Notes under the pieces: model-generated
The model's database searches: none
Seen by the model: only the letters and a program-made list of their open reading frames with translations
What the model was told of the DNA's origin: nothing
Program-made: the position numbers and the translations under genes
Source: Sambucus nigra
Lineage: Eukaryota; Streptophyta; Magnoliopsida; Dipsacales; Adoxaceae
DNA: 64,000 nt
Direction of reading: 5' to 3'
Assembly: GCA_949130495.1 (NCBI GenBank)
Contig: OX422221.1
Span: 151,757,741 to 151,821,740 of the forward strand
Shown: one piece after another, positions 1 to 11,345 of the stretch
How positions within the stretch are numbered: position 1 is the first letter of the stretch
How the letters are laid out: every line of letters starts with the position of its first letter

Positions 1-436
1 TCGGTAACCTTTTGGAGTAAAACGGACCGTTCGTCCATACCGTAAGTCAGAATCGCGCATGGGACGGACCGTTGGAAAGGGGTTTCAGTGCCCTTCGAAA
101 ATTCAATCAGTCTTGGTTGAGTTGAAGAGTTGAATTTAATCAAACGGAGCCTGGGATCGTCCGGTGACCTTCAGATCGAGTTTTAGGGAAAAATGGGTCA
201 TTCGCCCGCATGTTAAGTCAGAATCGTGCACGGCATGGACCGATGGAAAGGGGATTCAGTGACCTTCGAATATTCATTCAGTCTCAATCGAGCTGAAGAG
301 TTTTACTTTTGGTCAAACGGAGCATGGGAGTGCTCGATAGCCTTTAGGTTAGTACCTGGGGTATGAATTGGGTTTGCAATGATGAAGGAAGGTGCTAGGG
401 ACCTAAGGAGAGGTTAGGGGGGGGGGGGGTATTTGA
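1..436. repeat. Two-unit tandem repeat, about 170 bp period, then G-tract
   Basis: Two diverged copies of the same unit are visible. 'aagtcagaatcg' recurs near 45 and 215, 'ttcagtg.ccttcgaa' recurs near 85 and 257, and 'tcaaacggagc.tggga' recurs near 139 and 314. A run of about 14 G follows at 417-430. The segment sits where the missing upstream part of the Copia 5' LTR should be and does not match the corresponding part of the 3' LTR (61401-62090). It is therefore foreign to that element or marks a rearrangement. I see no coding capacity and do not recognise the repeat family. Confidence 0.7.
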
Positions 437-444
437 ATGGGGTG

Positions 445-1747
445 TCTACATAGGTCTTGGGGTTTAACTTTTAAAAGGTCGAGAAAGATAATGAAATTTA
501 AACCAAACGCTATCAGTTTTTTCCATCTCTCTCTCCCCCCAAACCTGCTCAAATCATATATATGTTTTAAGAGATTTCCGAACTTTTCTAAAAATGATGC
601 GTCCTATATATCTTCCGACATAAATTTTTATAAGGATGAGTATTTAGAATTTTGAGAGTTAGGAAGTTTGAGAGTTTTTAGGTCTTAAGAGTTCCTCTCA
701 GTATTGATTATTTGAAAGTCTTTGTCTTTCTGGGTTGTTTCATTTTAAGCCTTTTGGAGCTTTCTAGGAAGGATCATCGAGGTTGTTGGAGTCTATTAAG
801 TTCAAACTCCTGTTTGGATTTCTTTGATCTACACTGGGTTATACTTTCTAACTTTTTGTTACATAAAAAAAAATATATATTATGTTTGAATGTGATTTTT
901 GTTTTTATGTGTTTAACTATTTTGACATGTATTAAAAAAAACTTAGTTTCTAAAATCCTCTTTTTCTTGAACTAATCTATCTAAAGTTATAATATATGCC
1001 TATACATTTAAGTATAGTACATCTAAGTTATAAACTAAATCTATGTTTAAAACTATTATACACCCTGAAAAACAAGATTTGGTTTTCTTCTGTTAAGATT
1101 TGTGTAGATCTATTGTTTTTTTATAAAAATGCATGAACTAAACCTTTTGATACAAAAAACTAATTTTCTTTTACACGGTTGAATCATGAAATCCTAAATC
1201 AAATAAAAAAAATTATCTTTCTCTTTAGATTTATCTTTAACCTTCTCTGAAAACCAAAAATTATTAAAACATAATTTTTGTGTTGCTTATTCACTAATAC
1301 TCTTGTATTGAGTGCAAAATTTTATGTGTACTATCAAGTATACTAATTTTGTTTTTTAGTATGTTTCAGTAGTTATTGCGTTGTTTAGTTTTAGTCTTGG
1401 TGTACTGGGTTCATTAACTGTACAAATTCATTTACACATTGTAAACTGTAAATTGGACTTGAACTATTATTATAGTGGACTTGTGGTGCGTGTGGTTATG
1501 TAACTAAATAAGTCGGGGTTTTTTAGTATGATGATTTCCTCCTTAACAAAATGATGATGTGCGAATCAACTTCACCTCATCTCATTATGTTTCTACTTTT
1601 TATTCATAATAATTTGAATGTCACACCAACTACTAATAAGTTTTTTGTCTGTGTGTATTCAACCATTGAAGTTTAATAGGATTTTACCAAAGAGTTAAAA
1701 TAGATTTTTTTTTAATCTCAACACTTTTGTGTAATAGATTACTTTTA
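445..1747 (+). repeat. 5' LTR of host Copia element, 5'-truncated
   Basis: It aligns by eye along its length with 62085-63301. Shared landmarks include 'ggtcgagaaa..taatgaaat', 'caagattt.gttttcttctgtt.agattt', 'tgtactgggttcattaactg' against 'tgtactaggtgcattgtcta', and a near-identical 3' end around 'tcaacacttttgt'. The copy begins near 445, so the upstream portion present in the 3' copy (61401-62084) is missing. The TATA box of the 3' copy (TATAAATA) is only 'tctacata' here. The surviving part corresponds to the transcribed R/U5 side. Confidence 0.8.
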
Positions 1748-1749
1748 AG

Positions 1750-1760
1750 TGGTTTCAGAG
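1750..1760 (+). other. Primer-binding site of host Copia element
   Basis: TGGTTTCAGAG lies a few bases after the LTR end. It differs by one base from TGGTATCAGAG, the complement of the plant initiator tRNA-Met 3' end used to prime reverse transcription in most plant LTR elements. Its position supports the LTR boundary and the + orientation. Confidence 0.8.
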
Positions 1761-1885
1761 AAACATGATTACTTTGTCTTAAAAAAGTTTATTTTACTCT
1801 TAAAGATTCAGAACTCTTTTAAAAGTTATTTTTAAAGGAACACCAAAATGGTAGTTCTATACATCCTCTAATGTTTGATTGTGCA

Positions 1886-2585
1886 GACTTCTCTTATTAG
1901 AAAATAATAATGATGTATCAGATATTGTTAAAAATGGTTTTTCTATACCAATTAGAGTTATTGGTGAAAGTGATGTTCAAAATTTTGAAAAAAATACCTC
2001 TTTTTTATTGGACCAGAGATGAGAAACTAAGTTCAAAATATAATAATAAAGGAAGAAATGCTATTTTCCAAGAAGTGTGTGAGTATGAGTTTAAAAGAAT
2101 CTAATCCTGCACCACTTATACGGTAGCTTAGGACATTTTAATGTCGACCATAAAGGTGGTGCAAGGGTTAAAAAGGCTAATTCACATTAATTAGTTCATA
2201 TTTATGATACCATGTTTATAAAAGGTGAGGAAAAATTTAATGATTTTTATCTTAGGTTGAAAGATAAGGTTAATCGATCACATGGTAATAGTACTGTATA
2301 TGATGATTCTGAAATCTGTGCTAAAATACTTAGATCTAGACCTCATACTTTTACTATGAAGAAACAAGACTTAGAAGAAATGGTTAATCCAAACATGACA
2401 ACTGAACTCTTATATGGTAAAATTAAATCATTTGAACTTGAAACTACCTTAAGTGAAAATCAAGGAGGAAAAGAAAAATCACATACTACACAACAATCCA
2501 TTAAGTTTAAATCCAGTGTTAACAATCTTTATTTTGTATCTTTCTAATCTAATGTAAATGACTCTTCTGTTTCTCTTGAGTCATT
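1886..2585 (+). pseudogene. Copia gag, N-terminal half (UBN2-type), broken
   Basis: Three reading pieces together read as a Copia gag polyprotein start. 1905-2010 gives NNDVSDIVKNGF and similar; 2011-2102 gives a segment ending in RNAIFQEVCEYEFKRI, a strongly typical gag block; 2212-2547 gives FNDFYLRLKDKVNRS followed by a KILRSRP-containing segment. Gag would form the particle that packages element RNA. Stops and frameshifts separate the pieces (TGA near 2020, TAA at 2101). The sequence then stops at 2585, where the minus-strand LTR element inserted, and resumes at 9529. Family call is firm; no function remains. Confidence 0.82.
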
Positions 2586-3134
2586 TGAAAAGTCCCATTA
2601 ACAAATGCTTTAGGTAAAACTGACTAAATCCATTATTTTCAATTTTATCTTCTTAAACCCTAAACATGCATCTAAAGGATTTAATCCATCAAGCGTTTAA
2701 AGCATGCGGTAAAAGAAACAATTTCAGGAAAAAATCCCCGAAGGGCAAAACCTTTTATTTCACTATAATTAGTAAATTGCAACTTACAATGGATTATAAT
2801 GAAATAAATTTTTGACACATGAATACCCGCAGGTGTCGGTAGATGTCGTCAGCAAAGGAACAATCGAAGCTACTCCTCAAGAACATGCAGTTCTATTTTT
2901 AGCAAAGATCCACACGCAAGGAACCTCAAAGATCGCAGTGCATTATTAATCAAGGAATACCCTCAAGTACTCCCAATGACCTCAGTCAATAATTTTCTTC
3001 AAGAGTATGTGTTCAAGATCATAAACTTTTGGAATTATGAAAATTGTATATTTAATAAACTTTGGATGAAGCTAAACAAAATGGGAGTTCTTAGAACTGT
3101 TCATCTCTATAAAAAAACGGCTATTAAGTGTTAG

Positions 3135-3142
3135 ATTTATAA
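3135..3142 (-). promoter_or_regulatory. LTR TATA-like box
   Basis: TTATAAAT on the minus strand, conserved in the other LTR at 9025-9032. It is placed downstream of the palindrome cluster in the direction of transcription, as expected for a retrotransposon U3 promoter. The box is seen; promoter activity is inferred. Confidence 0.5.
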
Positions 3143-3190
3143 CTGAGCAAAAAAATTGCAGGAAAATTGAAACATTGGTTTCGAGGCAGT

Positions 3191-3267
3191 CTCGTTCGAG
3201 CGACCAACGCTGGTGTTTGAACGACAAGCGTTGTCGTTCGAACGACCTTAAGTGTTGTTTGAATGAC
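3191..3267. repeat. Cluster of GTTCGAAC-type palindromes in LTR
   Basis: Four or five copies of a unit close to TCGTTCGAACGAC follow one another, about 20 bp apart: tcgttcgagcgac, tgtttgaacgac, tcgttcgaacgac, tgtttgaatgac. The best copy contains the perfect palindrome TCGTTCGAACGA. The other LTR (9081-9159) carries the same cluster. Repeated palindromes just upstream of the TATA box are a known feature of Sirevirus LTRs, although this core sequence is not one I recognise. Confidence 0.75.
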
Positions 3268-3637
3268 AAAGACCAATTAATCTTTATCCTTGAATATTTT
3301 GAAACTAATTTAGCTCAGATGCAATAAAATTATTTTTCAAAACTTTTAACTATAATTCCCATTAGAAAAAGTATTTAATTCATACAATATTTAAACAAAA
3401 TTCTAAATCACATATTCCTTTGATTCTTCATACCTATCTGATCTTACAACAAATAAAGTGATAAATTTCAACTTAAATTTATTTTTTTCTTCGTGGCTTT
3501 GAATTTCAACTTCTTCAATCTTGAATCTTTGTAGACTTTGAATATTCTTGAATTAATAACTAGTCTAGACTCAATTTATTTTGTCTGGAATTAAGCCAGT
3601 TAAAAATAAATTCACATATTAGAAATTTGTGCTTACA

Positions 3638-3652
3638 AATATCCCCCTTTGG
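3638..3652 (-). other. Polypurine tract of minus-strand element
   Basis: On the minus strand this reads CCAAAGGGGGATATT, directly before the TGTAAGC start of the 3' LTR. Such a tract primes plus-strand DNA synthesis in LTR elements. Position and composition fix the element's orientation. Confidence 0.8.
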
Positions 3653-4391
3653 CTATTCAGGGACAAAACTAAAACTAACGAATGTATTCAAATGTTCGAT
3701 CCCAGAAAACTAAATATGAAAATACAGGACACGAATAAATTGTAAAGAAGCATCTAAGTCTAAGAAGTCTAAAGCTGTCTCTAAATCTGAATCTCTAAAT
3801 GTGATGTAGCAATGAATATTTGAATATCTAAACAAGTTCCTACACACATGAGACATAAAAAATAGTGAATTATAGAGAAATAGTATAATATATAATTTTT
3901 AATTAAGCAGAATAAATAGAAACTCCCTCTTTATCACATATACAAAAACTCCCCCTACATCAAATATCTCTCCCGCTTTTTGCCTGGAATAGACAAATCT
4001 GGGACATATAAAATAATTAAGTAGAAATGGAATATCAATGATAAGAAGGATAATATGTGACATGTGAATATGAATAAATAGCAACAAGTGAATATCAGAA
4101 TCAGAACTGTAAAATATATCCAGTCACATACAGAAAAGGTGTCGTCAGAAGTCCAAGAGTACATCATATGAGATAAATAGCTCAATACATAAACTATCAC
4201 AAACTCAAATACAATGTCTCTAATAAATACATCAACAAATATCCTCATCATTATCATCAGAATTAGCATATGTGGAAACTATGTTGCTCAATCCTGATGA
4301 AGTTGCTCCTCCGCTTATCTATTGTCATCTCATCTCATCAAAGAAGGCAGTCATCTGTGATTCACTACGATCCCTAGCCTCAACCTCTACA
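3653..4391 (-). other. Internal non-coding spacer of minus-strand element
   Basis: AT-rich region between the PF20167-like relic and the polypurine tract. Short open frames of 62 and 104 codons on the minus strand are hydrophobic by composition and match nothing I know. No protein domain, RNA gene or repeat is recognised here. Confidence 0.5.
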
Positions 4392-5250
4392 TTAAAAAGA
4401 ACCATCATAGCATCGTGCATTATCAGATTGTGGCACCACTTGTGCCTCTAAAGCATCAAACTCCTCTATTGTGGGTCGGCTAGATCTAGATAGACGAGAC
4501 ATATAAGGTATAAAATGTGGCTTAACAGGAGTAGAGGGCTCCTCGAAAAATGATGTGTCACTTGAAGGAGGTCTCGCTCTCACATCAGATGGTAGATGAC
4601 TCTCAGATCCCGTCAAAGTACTGCGATCAATGACGGAGGGAGCAGAAACGCAGACGTCATCCTCTAAAACTAGAACTCCAGCATAAGTGCATATATGAGA
4701 TACAAGGAGTCCGTAAGGAAGAGCAGGGGATACAGGTGTGGTACCAAGAATGGTAATATAGGACATAACTAAAAAAAATTATGGTAGATCCATGTCCTAC
4801 CCATGACATACTTCTTATATAAAGTAAACGATGTCGAAGCCAATCCGAGTGTGATTTACTCGAGGATAGATGGATGAAGATACAAATCGATTAAGAATTC
4901 GGAACACGATGTGCAACTGATAGTGATACATAGTTCACCTCCTGTGTGGAATCTCCCAAAAATAGTGTGAAATAATATCATCAGCGGATGAAAAATCCTT
5001 AAAATATCTAGGAAAGATCACATCAGGGAGTCGAGGTAACTGAAGCGTCTCAAAAATGAGATCAGAGGTGACTAATAACTAGACTCCCCTAACTGATGTC
5101 GGAATACCATTAGGAGTGTGCAGTGCTCAAAAATAGAACTTGCGAACGATGTCAGGGTAAGCCATACCTTGATCGTTAAACAACATGTCCCAACCCTGAC
5201 CAGACATCCAGGTGGGAATAGATAACTCAAGAAATTGATCAACATAAAAA
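4392..5250 (-). pseudogene. Relic resembling the putative plant transposon protein domain (PF20167-like)
   Basis: Reading the minus strand from about 5240, one frame gives PTWMSGQGWDMLFNDQGMAY followed by PDIVRKFYF. After stops come SVRGV and then FETLQLPRLPDVIFPRYF. The last open part (4766-4392, 124 codons) starts MSYITILG, contains LPYGLLVSHICTYAGV and is serine/proline rich towards its end. The order 'W..L......YP.IV.KFY', 'VRG', 'LPYG.L....C..AGV' resembles a domain widespread in plant transposon-derived ORFs. At least three stops break it. It lies between gag and the 3' LTR, where an extra ORF can sit in Sirevirus-like elements. Function unknown; the family match is from memory. Confidence 0.5.
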
Positions 5251-7277
5251 ATGTTTTCTCTCATAGTAGCGCGAATATGCAAACCCAGATGGAAATAGTA
5301 ATCGTACTAAAAAATAGAGAGTCATCGTAATGGAGTGAAAGAAGGCCTATTACTCCTAGCCCGTTGTACCCGTGATGATGAGAAGGGATGAAATGCTACG
5401 AGAAGAAGAACTCCTATGTCTAGGAGGGATGACGAGAAGTAGGATAGAAAAAATAAAATCAATTGACACCTTCAAGCCTATCTCCGTACATATCCAACCG
5501 AACCATCGGATTAAACCAAACAAATAACAACCAAGCAATAATCAACAAAAGTCGCAATCAAAATAAACATAATCAATTAGAGTGACCAAAAAAGAGAAAC
5601 CCCGATACTAGAAAGATATGAATTTTTGAATAAAAACAAGAACACCCCATTTTAAAAACAATAATCCTCAAAACTGTAATTGTGTAAAAAAATTCAATCT
5701 TTCGCATATCAACAGAGGTTGGATTTCAGATAAAACAAACTAGTATCAATACACTAGGTTCATAAATCAGTAGGTAAACTGTGTAACAAGTGGGGTAAAT
5801 CGTGTATTGAAAAAAATTCAGTCATTTTTGTTCCAAAAAAAACATTACCCATCTCAAACAAGATCAACCAAACTTAGAAACAAAAAAAAAAACTCAAATC
5901 GTATACATTAAACCACAATGAGCAAGGTGATAATTTTTGGTTGAAAAAATCGGTTCCAATCATGAATTTTGGGACGAAACACTGGGTTTGTGAGATGCTG
6001 GAAGTGCGAAGGACGAACAACAACGCACAAAAGTTTTGAAAGGTTAGAAACATATGAACTAAAGAGACTTCTCAAATTTTTATAGTTGAGCCACTATCGT
6101 TCAAACAAAATCGTTCCCGTTCGAACGAAAGATAATGTCGTTTGAACGACATTTCACGCGAGACGGAACTTGGTTCGAAGGAGATGATGATATCATGTAA
6201 CAAAATAATCCTAGAAAATATTCAACTCAAGTTGCTAAAAAAATACTAATAAAACAGACTCAATTAAAATTTTGGAATTCATGCCAACATGTAGTTAATG
6301 TGCTCAAACGAGGATATGGAGTGAATGGGCGTGTACTACGACAAATGAGTCACAAGTTAAATAGATTAAAACGTTCAAGATTCTCTAGATGATGGCAATA
6401 TGTCAACAAAAAATGATATATCCATGTGTGATAATTACAATATGAGTTTCATGAACTAAACAATCACCATACACACAAATCTAGAATTTTGACATTCTGC
6501 AAATAATATTGTCATGATGCAATTTTTCATCCCTAGGATTCGTGGTGCAAACTCATTTTTTATTTTCCATCCGAACACCCTTATAAATGATACACACTTA
6601 TTTTTATTTTGATGTGATCTAAACTAAATGGCCCAATTTTGTCATAATTATCTTTTTATTACTGTTTTAATTTTTTCGGGGCTCTATTTATATGGTGGCT
6701 ATCACGACGAGTCAATTTTACACTCTCGTAGCCCTTTTTCATAAGAACTCAACATTTTTAAATTTAATTTCATACGGTAAACGGTTCTTACATGCACACC
6801 TCCTCTTAATCCTACTTACGCATTGTTGACAAAATTGAGATAAGAACGTCTCATCAAACTCAAATATGTATGTGATGTCAAACATTCATAAAATCTTGTG
6901 CATGTGTGTAAGAATGGCATATATACAAAGATGAATCCAAATACACATCAATTCCGAGACAACTTCATTATGACAATAGTTAAGATCATTCAACGCGTCA
7001 TAGCCACATGCATAATGAAGTGATGGGGGTCCAAGCACACCAACAAGACATATTAAACATTAAGGTTCACGACTAAAAAAACCCAAAAATCTTTTTGTGT
7101 TTTTAAAAAAAAATTAACTCAAAATAAACTCTTTTTGTATTTTTAAAAAAATTCAAAAAATCAAAAATCTTTTTGTATTTTTAAATAGACTCAAAATGAC
7201 AACTGGATAAACATAATAACTCTAGAGAGAGAATATATCGCAAAAAAAACTAGAGTATGACAAACCAATGAACATGC
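5251..7277 (-). other. Internal region without recognisable pol
   Basis: About 2 kb where protease, integrase and reverse transcriptase would be expected for an autonomous Copia element. I find no integrase or reverse transcriptase motif in any frame. It includes a second small group of GTTCGAAC-type palindromes (6096-6150) like those in the LTRs, and A/T-rich stretches near 7050-7190 with repeats of 'aaaatctttttgt.ttttaaa' in three tandem-like copies. Pol absence rests on reading by eye only. Confidence 0.5.
6096..6150. repeat. Internal copy of the LTR palindromes
   Basis: The unit recurs as tcgttcaaac, tcgttcccgttcgaacga and tcgtttgaacgac, separated by spacers of about 10 bp. These match the LTR clusters at 3191-3267 and 9081-9159. 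Finding them inside the element, away from the promoter, suggests either a rearranged LTR piece or a second role. Confidence 0.65.
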
Positions 7278-7289
7278 TTAGTCGAAAGA

Positions 7290-8459
7290 GGAGACATGTG
7301 GAGATCCACGTGAAATGACACTCGTATCACCAAGTCTAATCCTTAATGCCTCTAAATTTGATTTTCTAATCCATGTGGGTGTGAAACGACGAGTGATGGA
7401 TTTTGAAATAGGAATGGTCGGATACATTGACTTTAGGAACGTGCTTAAGATAGTAGCAAAAATGCCTAAGATGACCTCTCCTACCGCAATGAGTGCAAGT
7501 GCAGATACGACGGGGATTATTTGCAATGGGACGATTAAATCTAATGTTCCTCGGTGGATATCTTCTAACAATCCTGGGTGGCTCTTTAGCTAGCCTGGTA
7601 TTAGTTTTGAGAACGGGTGGAACATGTTTATTGAAGCCAATACCACACCTATGATCCTTGATTTGGATGGTTCCTAAAATTTTGTCTACCTTCTCGGACC
7701 AAGATTCCAAATCAAATTTAACCTTACTCGAATCTCTCAATCTCTATTCAAGTTCACCTAACCTTGACTCAAGTAAACGCCTAGAATCCTAAAACCCAAG
7801 TAATTCCTTTTTCATAGCCTCCATTAAGCCTCGAAGACTATCTCTCTCACCCTCGACATATTCTAGCTTATCTCGAATTTTCTTCTCACGCACCCTAAGT
7901 TCCTCAATTAACATATTGAAATTATTATTTTCAATTGTACGTTCTTTCAATTTCACTTCTAACTTCAAATTTTCCTTCTTAGCTTTTAAGGATTCTTCAT
8001 ATAACTCATTAAAGGCAGTTTACAAGTCTCTCTTATCCTCATTCTCATCATCACTCACCTCACCCTCACTTTTTAGGGTATTACAACTTGTGACTACGAA
8101 ATAATCATGCAAAAGTATGTCGTCATCACCTACATGATTATCCACAAGGGTAGGAAGTTCTCGCTCAGTAGCATAAAAATTTTCTTCTTTAGGGTCACTC
8201 TCACTAAGGGTAGAAACATGATTTAACGGTTTATTAAAATTCTCCTTAAGTTTAGTGGGGCACTCATCTAACTTATGGCCAAACCCTTCGAAGCAAAGAC
8301 ATTTCTCAAAATTCTCCTTTTAGACAAAATTTTAAAGAGCAGACTTCATACAAGATTTCAAATTAGAAGTTTCAAACATGTGAGTTCTAAAATCATCAAA
8401 ATTATCGAAAGTTATACCTAAAGACAAGGGATCACAAACACAATAAAATAGTGCAACAT
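7290..8459 (-). pseudogene. Sirevirus-like gag with two zinc knuckles, broken
   Basis: Near 8303-8258 a degraded first knuckle reads CLCFEGFGHKLDECP, with disturbed Cys spacing. About 500 bp of charged, coiled-coil-like sequence follows, then an open frame (7740-7366, 124 codons) with a canonical second knuckle at residues 82-95 (CTHCGRRGHLRHFC; C-x2-C-x4-H-x4-C). Knuckle, coil, knuckle is the gag arrangement of Sireviruses. Gag packages element RNA through the knuckles. Upstream stops near 8330 break the frame. The arrangement is seen; the lineage call is inference. Confidence 0.72.
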
Positions 8460-8471
8460 GATCTAATACCA
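8460..8471 (-). other. Primer-binding site of minus-strand element
   Basis: Reads TGGTATTAGATC on the minus strand, two mismatches from TGGTATCAGAGC (initiator tRNA-Met). It lies 3 bp inside the 5' LTR end. This fixes the transcription direction. Confidence 0.82.
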
Positions 8472-8474
8472 ATT

Positions 8475-9528
8475 TGAAAAGTCCCTTTAACAAGTACTTT
8501 AGGTAAAACCGAATAAATAAATTATTTCCAATTTTATCTTCTTAAATCCTAAACATGCATCTAAATGATTTAACCCATCAAGAGATTACAACATGCGATA
8601 AAAGAAACAATTTCAGGAAAAAATCCTCGAAGTGAAAAACCTTTTATTTCACTATAATTAGTAAATCACAACTTACAATGGTTTACAATGAAATAGATTT
8701 TTGACACACGAATACCCGCAGGTGTCAGTCGGTGTCGTCAGCAAAGGAACAACCTCAACTAATCTTCAACAACATCTAGTTCTATTTTCAGCAAACATCC
8801 ACATGAAGCGAACCTCAAAGACCGCTGTCCATTCTTCATCAAGGAATACCCTCAAGCACTCCTAATGACCTCAGTCGGGAATTTTTTTCAAGAGTATGTG
8901 TTCAAGATCACAAACCTTGTGAATTATGAAAATTGTATCTGGAATAAACTTTGGATGAATCTAAACAGAATGGGAATTCATAGAACTATTCATCTCTATA
9001 AAAAAAACGTCTGTGCTGTGTTATATTTATAACTAAGCAAAAGGGAGTCTAAGAAAATTGAAACGTTGATTTTGAGGCGGTCTTGTTCGAGCGACCAACG
9101 TTGCTGTTTGAACGACAAGCATTATCGTCTGAACGACCTTAAGTGTCGTTTGAACGACATAGACCAATTAATCTTTATCCTCGAATATTTTGAAACTAAT
9201 TTAGCTCATATATAATAAAAGTGTTTTTCAAAACTTTTAATTCCAATTCCCATTAGTAAAAAATACTTAATTCATCTAAAATTTAAACAAAAATCTAATT
9301 CACATATTCCTTTGATTATTCATACATGTGTTATCTTAGAACAAACAAAGTGATAAATTTAAACTTGAATTGATTTGTTCTTCATGGCTTTGAATTTCAA
9401 CTTCTTCAATCTTGGATCTTTGTAGATTTTGAATATTCTTGAATTAATAACTAGTCTAGTCTCAATTTATTTTTTCCGGAATTAAGCCAATTAAAAACAA
9501 ATTGGCATATTAGAAATTTGTGCTTACA
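8475..9528 (-). repeat. 5' LTR of minus-strand element
   Basis: Partner of 2586-3637. It carries the same palindrome cluster (9081-9159) and the same TATA-like TTATAAAT (minus, 9025-9032). On the minus strand it starts TGTAAGCACAAATTTC and ends TTTTCA. Confidence 0.88.
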
Positions 9529-10500
9529 CCATTAGATAATAAAATTTCTTTGTTGTCCAAACATTTTAAGAAATGTGTTAATCTTAGGAACAAATTTTCT
9601 TATAGATAAAGACAATGTAGTTACACTAATAGGCCACATAAAAAATAGTACAAAAAGAAATCCTTTGAAAAATATGACCACAACAAATACTTGAGTCATT
9701 TTCAATATAGAGAGTGTAATAAATTTATTCAGTATGTTAATAAATGTTTTTCCAAAATAAAATGGCCATCCTCTATCAAGGTACATTTATTTAGAACTTG
9801 GCATGACATTTCTGACTCTAACGATGATAGTAGTGATAGTTATAATGACATTACTGCTTTTACTTATATTTGTTTAAATGAGTCTGATGATGGTATTGAT
9901 AATTTGTCTATTACGTCTGATGATTCTAAATTATTCAGAGAAAATTATGATTTACCTCTTGTAAATACTTCTTTACCTATTAAGACTCACATATATAATC
10001 ATATTGGTGCTGCTATTTTTAAACCCTTTTGTGATTCTAACTCAAAGGAGGAGGATGAAAATGACGTGTATAATTAATCTTCCCTTAAAATAGAATGTTT
10101 CGATAGTGAATGTGATGATGATAGGTTTACTTTGAAAAAGTGTACACATTTAGGCAAAGTTAATGATATGTTGGTATCTAAAATTAAGGTTCTCAAAAAT
10201 CAAATTCACTTAATTTCTGATGAATCTTCTATACATGTATAGAAGATTGAGACTGAAAATTGATGTCAGAGAAAAACATTTCTAATATAAATTAAAAAAA
10301 ACATTATTGGAACAAAAGCACAAGTTGTCTTAATTGATTTTGATGAATCACAAATTAAACTAAAAGAAGCTTTGAATAAACTAAATGCATTCAACAAATC
10401 TGGCATTATGGTAAAACATTCTGGAAAGTCCTTTTTTGGTGATAAAGAAGGAATTCGTTATAAAATAAAATAAATTTTTCATCCTCCAATGTAGATGTCC
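9529..10500 (+). pseudogene. Copia gag, C-terminal half (Sirevirus type), broken
   Basis: Continuation of the gag interrupted at 2585. The frame 9691-10077 opens with a degraded first knuckle (QYRECNKFIQYVNKC), then an acidic Ser/Asp stretch (SDSNDDSSDSYNDITAFTY). A lysine/leucine-rich coiled-coil-like part (10090-10400) follows, ending in a KSGIMVKHSGKSFFGDKEG block. Second-knuckle residues (CKIGHLEKFCYK) lie slightly further on, at 10590-10635. Stops at 10075 and near 10240 break it. This order is characteristic of Sirevirus gag. Confidence 0.75.
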
Positions 10501-11345
10501 ACAATCTTTAAAAGTTCCCATGTCCATTCTGTATTTAAAAAAAATAGACTCAATCTCACTATACTGCTAAGTAGATTTGTCACTACATTTGTTGTTGTAA
10601 AATAGGACACTTAGAAAAATTCTGTTATAAATGATTGAACAAAAATTGAAAAAAGGGCAAATTAGTAGACATGTAATACCTATTAAGGTTGAATCTTTTA
10701 TGATACCCACACCATCTATGCCAATGCCTTATAAGTCGAAAACACATTTTCCAAACACTAAGGCAATTTGGATTAGGAAAGAAGCATTAAGTTACCAACT
10801 AAGATGTAATGTTGTTGTATCAAAATTAAATGCTTCTTATAAAAACCCCTCAACGGTGCCTTGATTTTAGTTTTTAGACATATAACTGAGGACAAATAAA
10901 AAAAATACTCTAAACAATTTTTTTTAAGGAAATGTCACCTTTAGATATGGAAAAATGTCCTGAATCATAGGTAATGGAAAAAGTTAAGGTGAACTAATTC
11001 CTAACTTTGAAGAACATAAAGCCAATTTATTAAGTGTAAGTCAAATTTGCGACACTGATCATAGTGTCAACCATTCAAAATTAGAGAGCAAAATTTTTAG
11101 TCTACATGGAAAAATAATTCTTTGTGGTGAAAGAACACCTGATAATTGCTTTGTTGTTATTCAAAACAAAGATTTTGATAATTGTTTATGTGCTAGGCTA
11201 AATGACTTAGGTTTATAGCCTGAAAGAATAATACATGTTAACTATGATAATCTGTCTAGACTAAACAATCAAAAACTAGTACGTAGTCTACCTGAAATAC
11301 TCAAAATTAAACATTTAGTTTGTGGGCCATGTCAAATAGGAAAAA
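10501..11345 (+). pseudogene. Copia second knuckle, protease remnant and pre-integrase zinc finger, broken
   Basis: 10590-10635 carries the second gag knuckle. 10900-11060 has weak protease-end similarity (VTF..GKMS*IIGNG, then NLLSVSQICD, a hallmark just after Copia protease). 11220-11345 reads as the pre-integrase (GAG_pre-integrs) finger, ending LVCGPCQIGKM. The first His is present (IIHVN); the second His position reads Asn. The protease catalytic Asp-Ser-Gly is not recognisable. Multiple stops are present. Confidence 0.7.

Larger units (their letters stand above)
2586..3637 (-). repeat. 3' LTR of minus-strand element
   Basis: It matches 8475-9528 throughout. Matching segments include 'gaaaagtccc..ttaacaa', 'cctaaacatgcatctaaa.gattta' and 'aaagaaacaatttcaggaaaaaatcc'. 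On the minus strand it starts TGTAAGCACAAATTTC and ends TTTCA. The LTRs have visibly diverged, with many substitutions and small indels, so the insertion is not very recent. A TATA-like TTATAAAT (minus, 3135-3142) lies 50-130 bp downstream, in transcription direction, of a cluster of GTTCGAAC-type palindromes. Confidence 0.88.
2586..9528 (-). mobile_element. Nested Sirevirus-like LTR element lacking pol
   Basis: LTRs of 1052 and 1054 bp flank an internal region of 4.84 kb. Orientation is minus: the primer-binding site complement lies next to the right LTR (8460-8471) and the purine tract lies next to the left LTR (3638-3652). LTR ends are TG...CA when read on the minus strand. The flanks show a 5-bp target duplication with one mismatch (tcatt at 2581-2585, ccatt at 9529-9533). 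The host gag reads on either side of the insertion. Internal content is a gag relic with two zinc knuckles and a PF20167-like relic. I cannot find protease, integrase or reverse transcriptase, so it looks non-autonomous. Confidence 0.85.

Noticed and set aside
3899..4269. Two hydrophobic minus-strand frames that could be a membrane or envelope-like protein
   Set aside because: Composition follows from AT-rich sequence. No start context, signal or family pattern is convincing, and the frames overlap each other.
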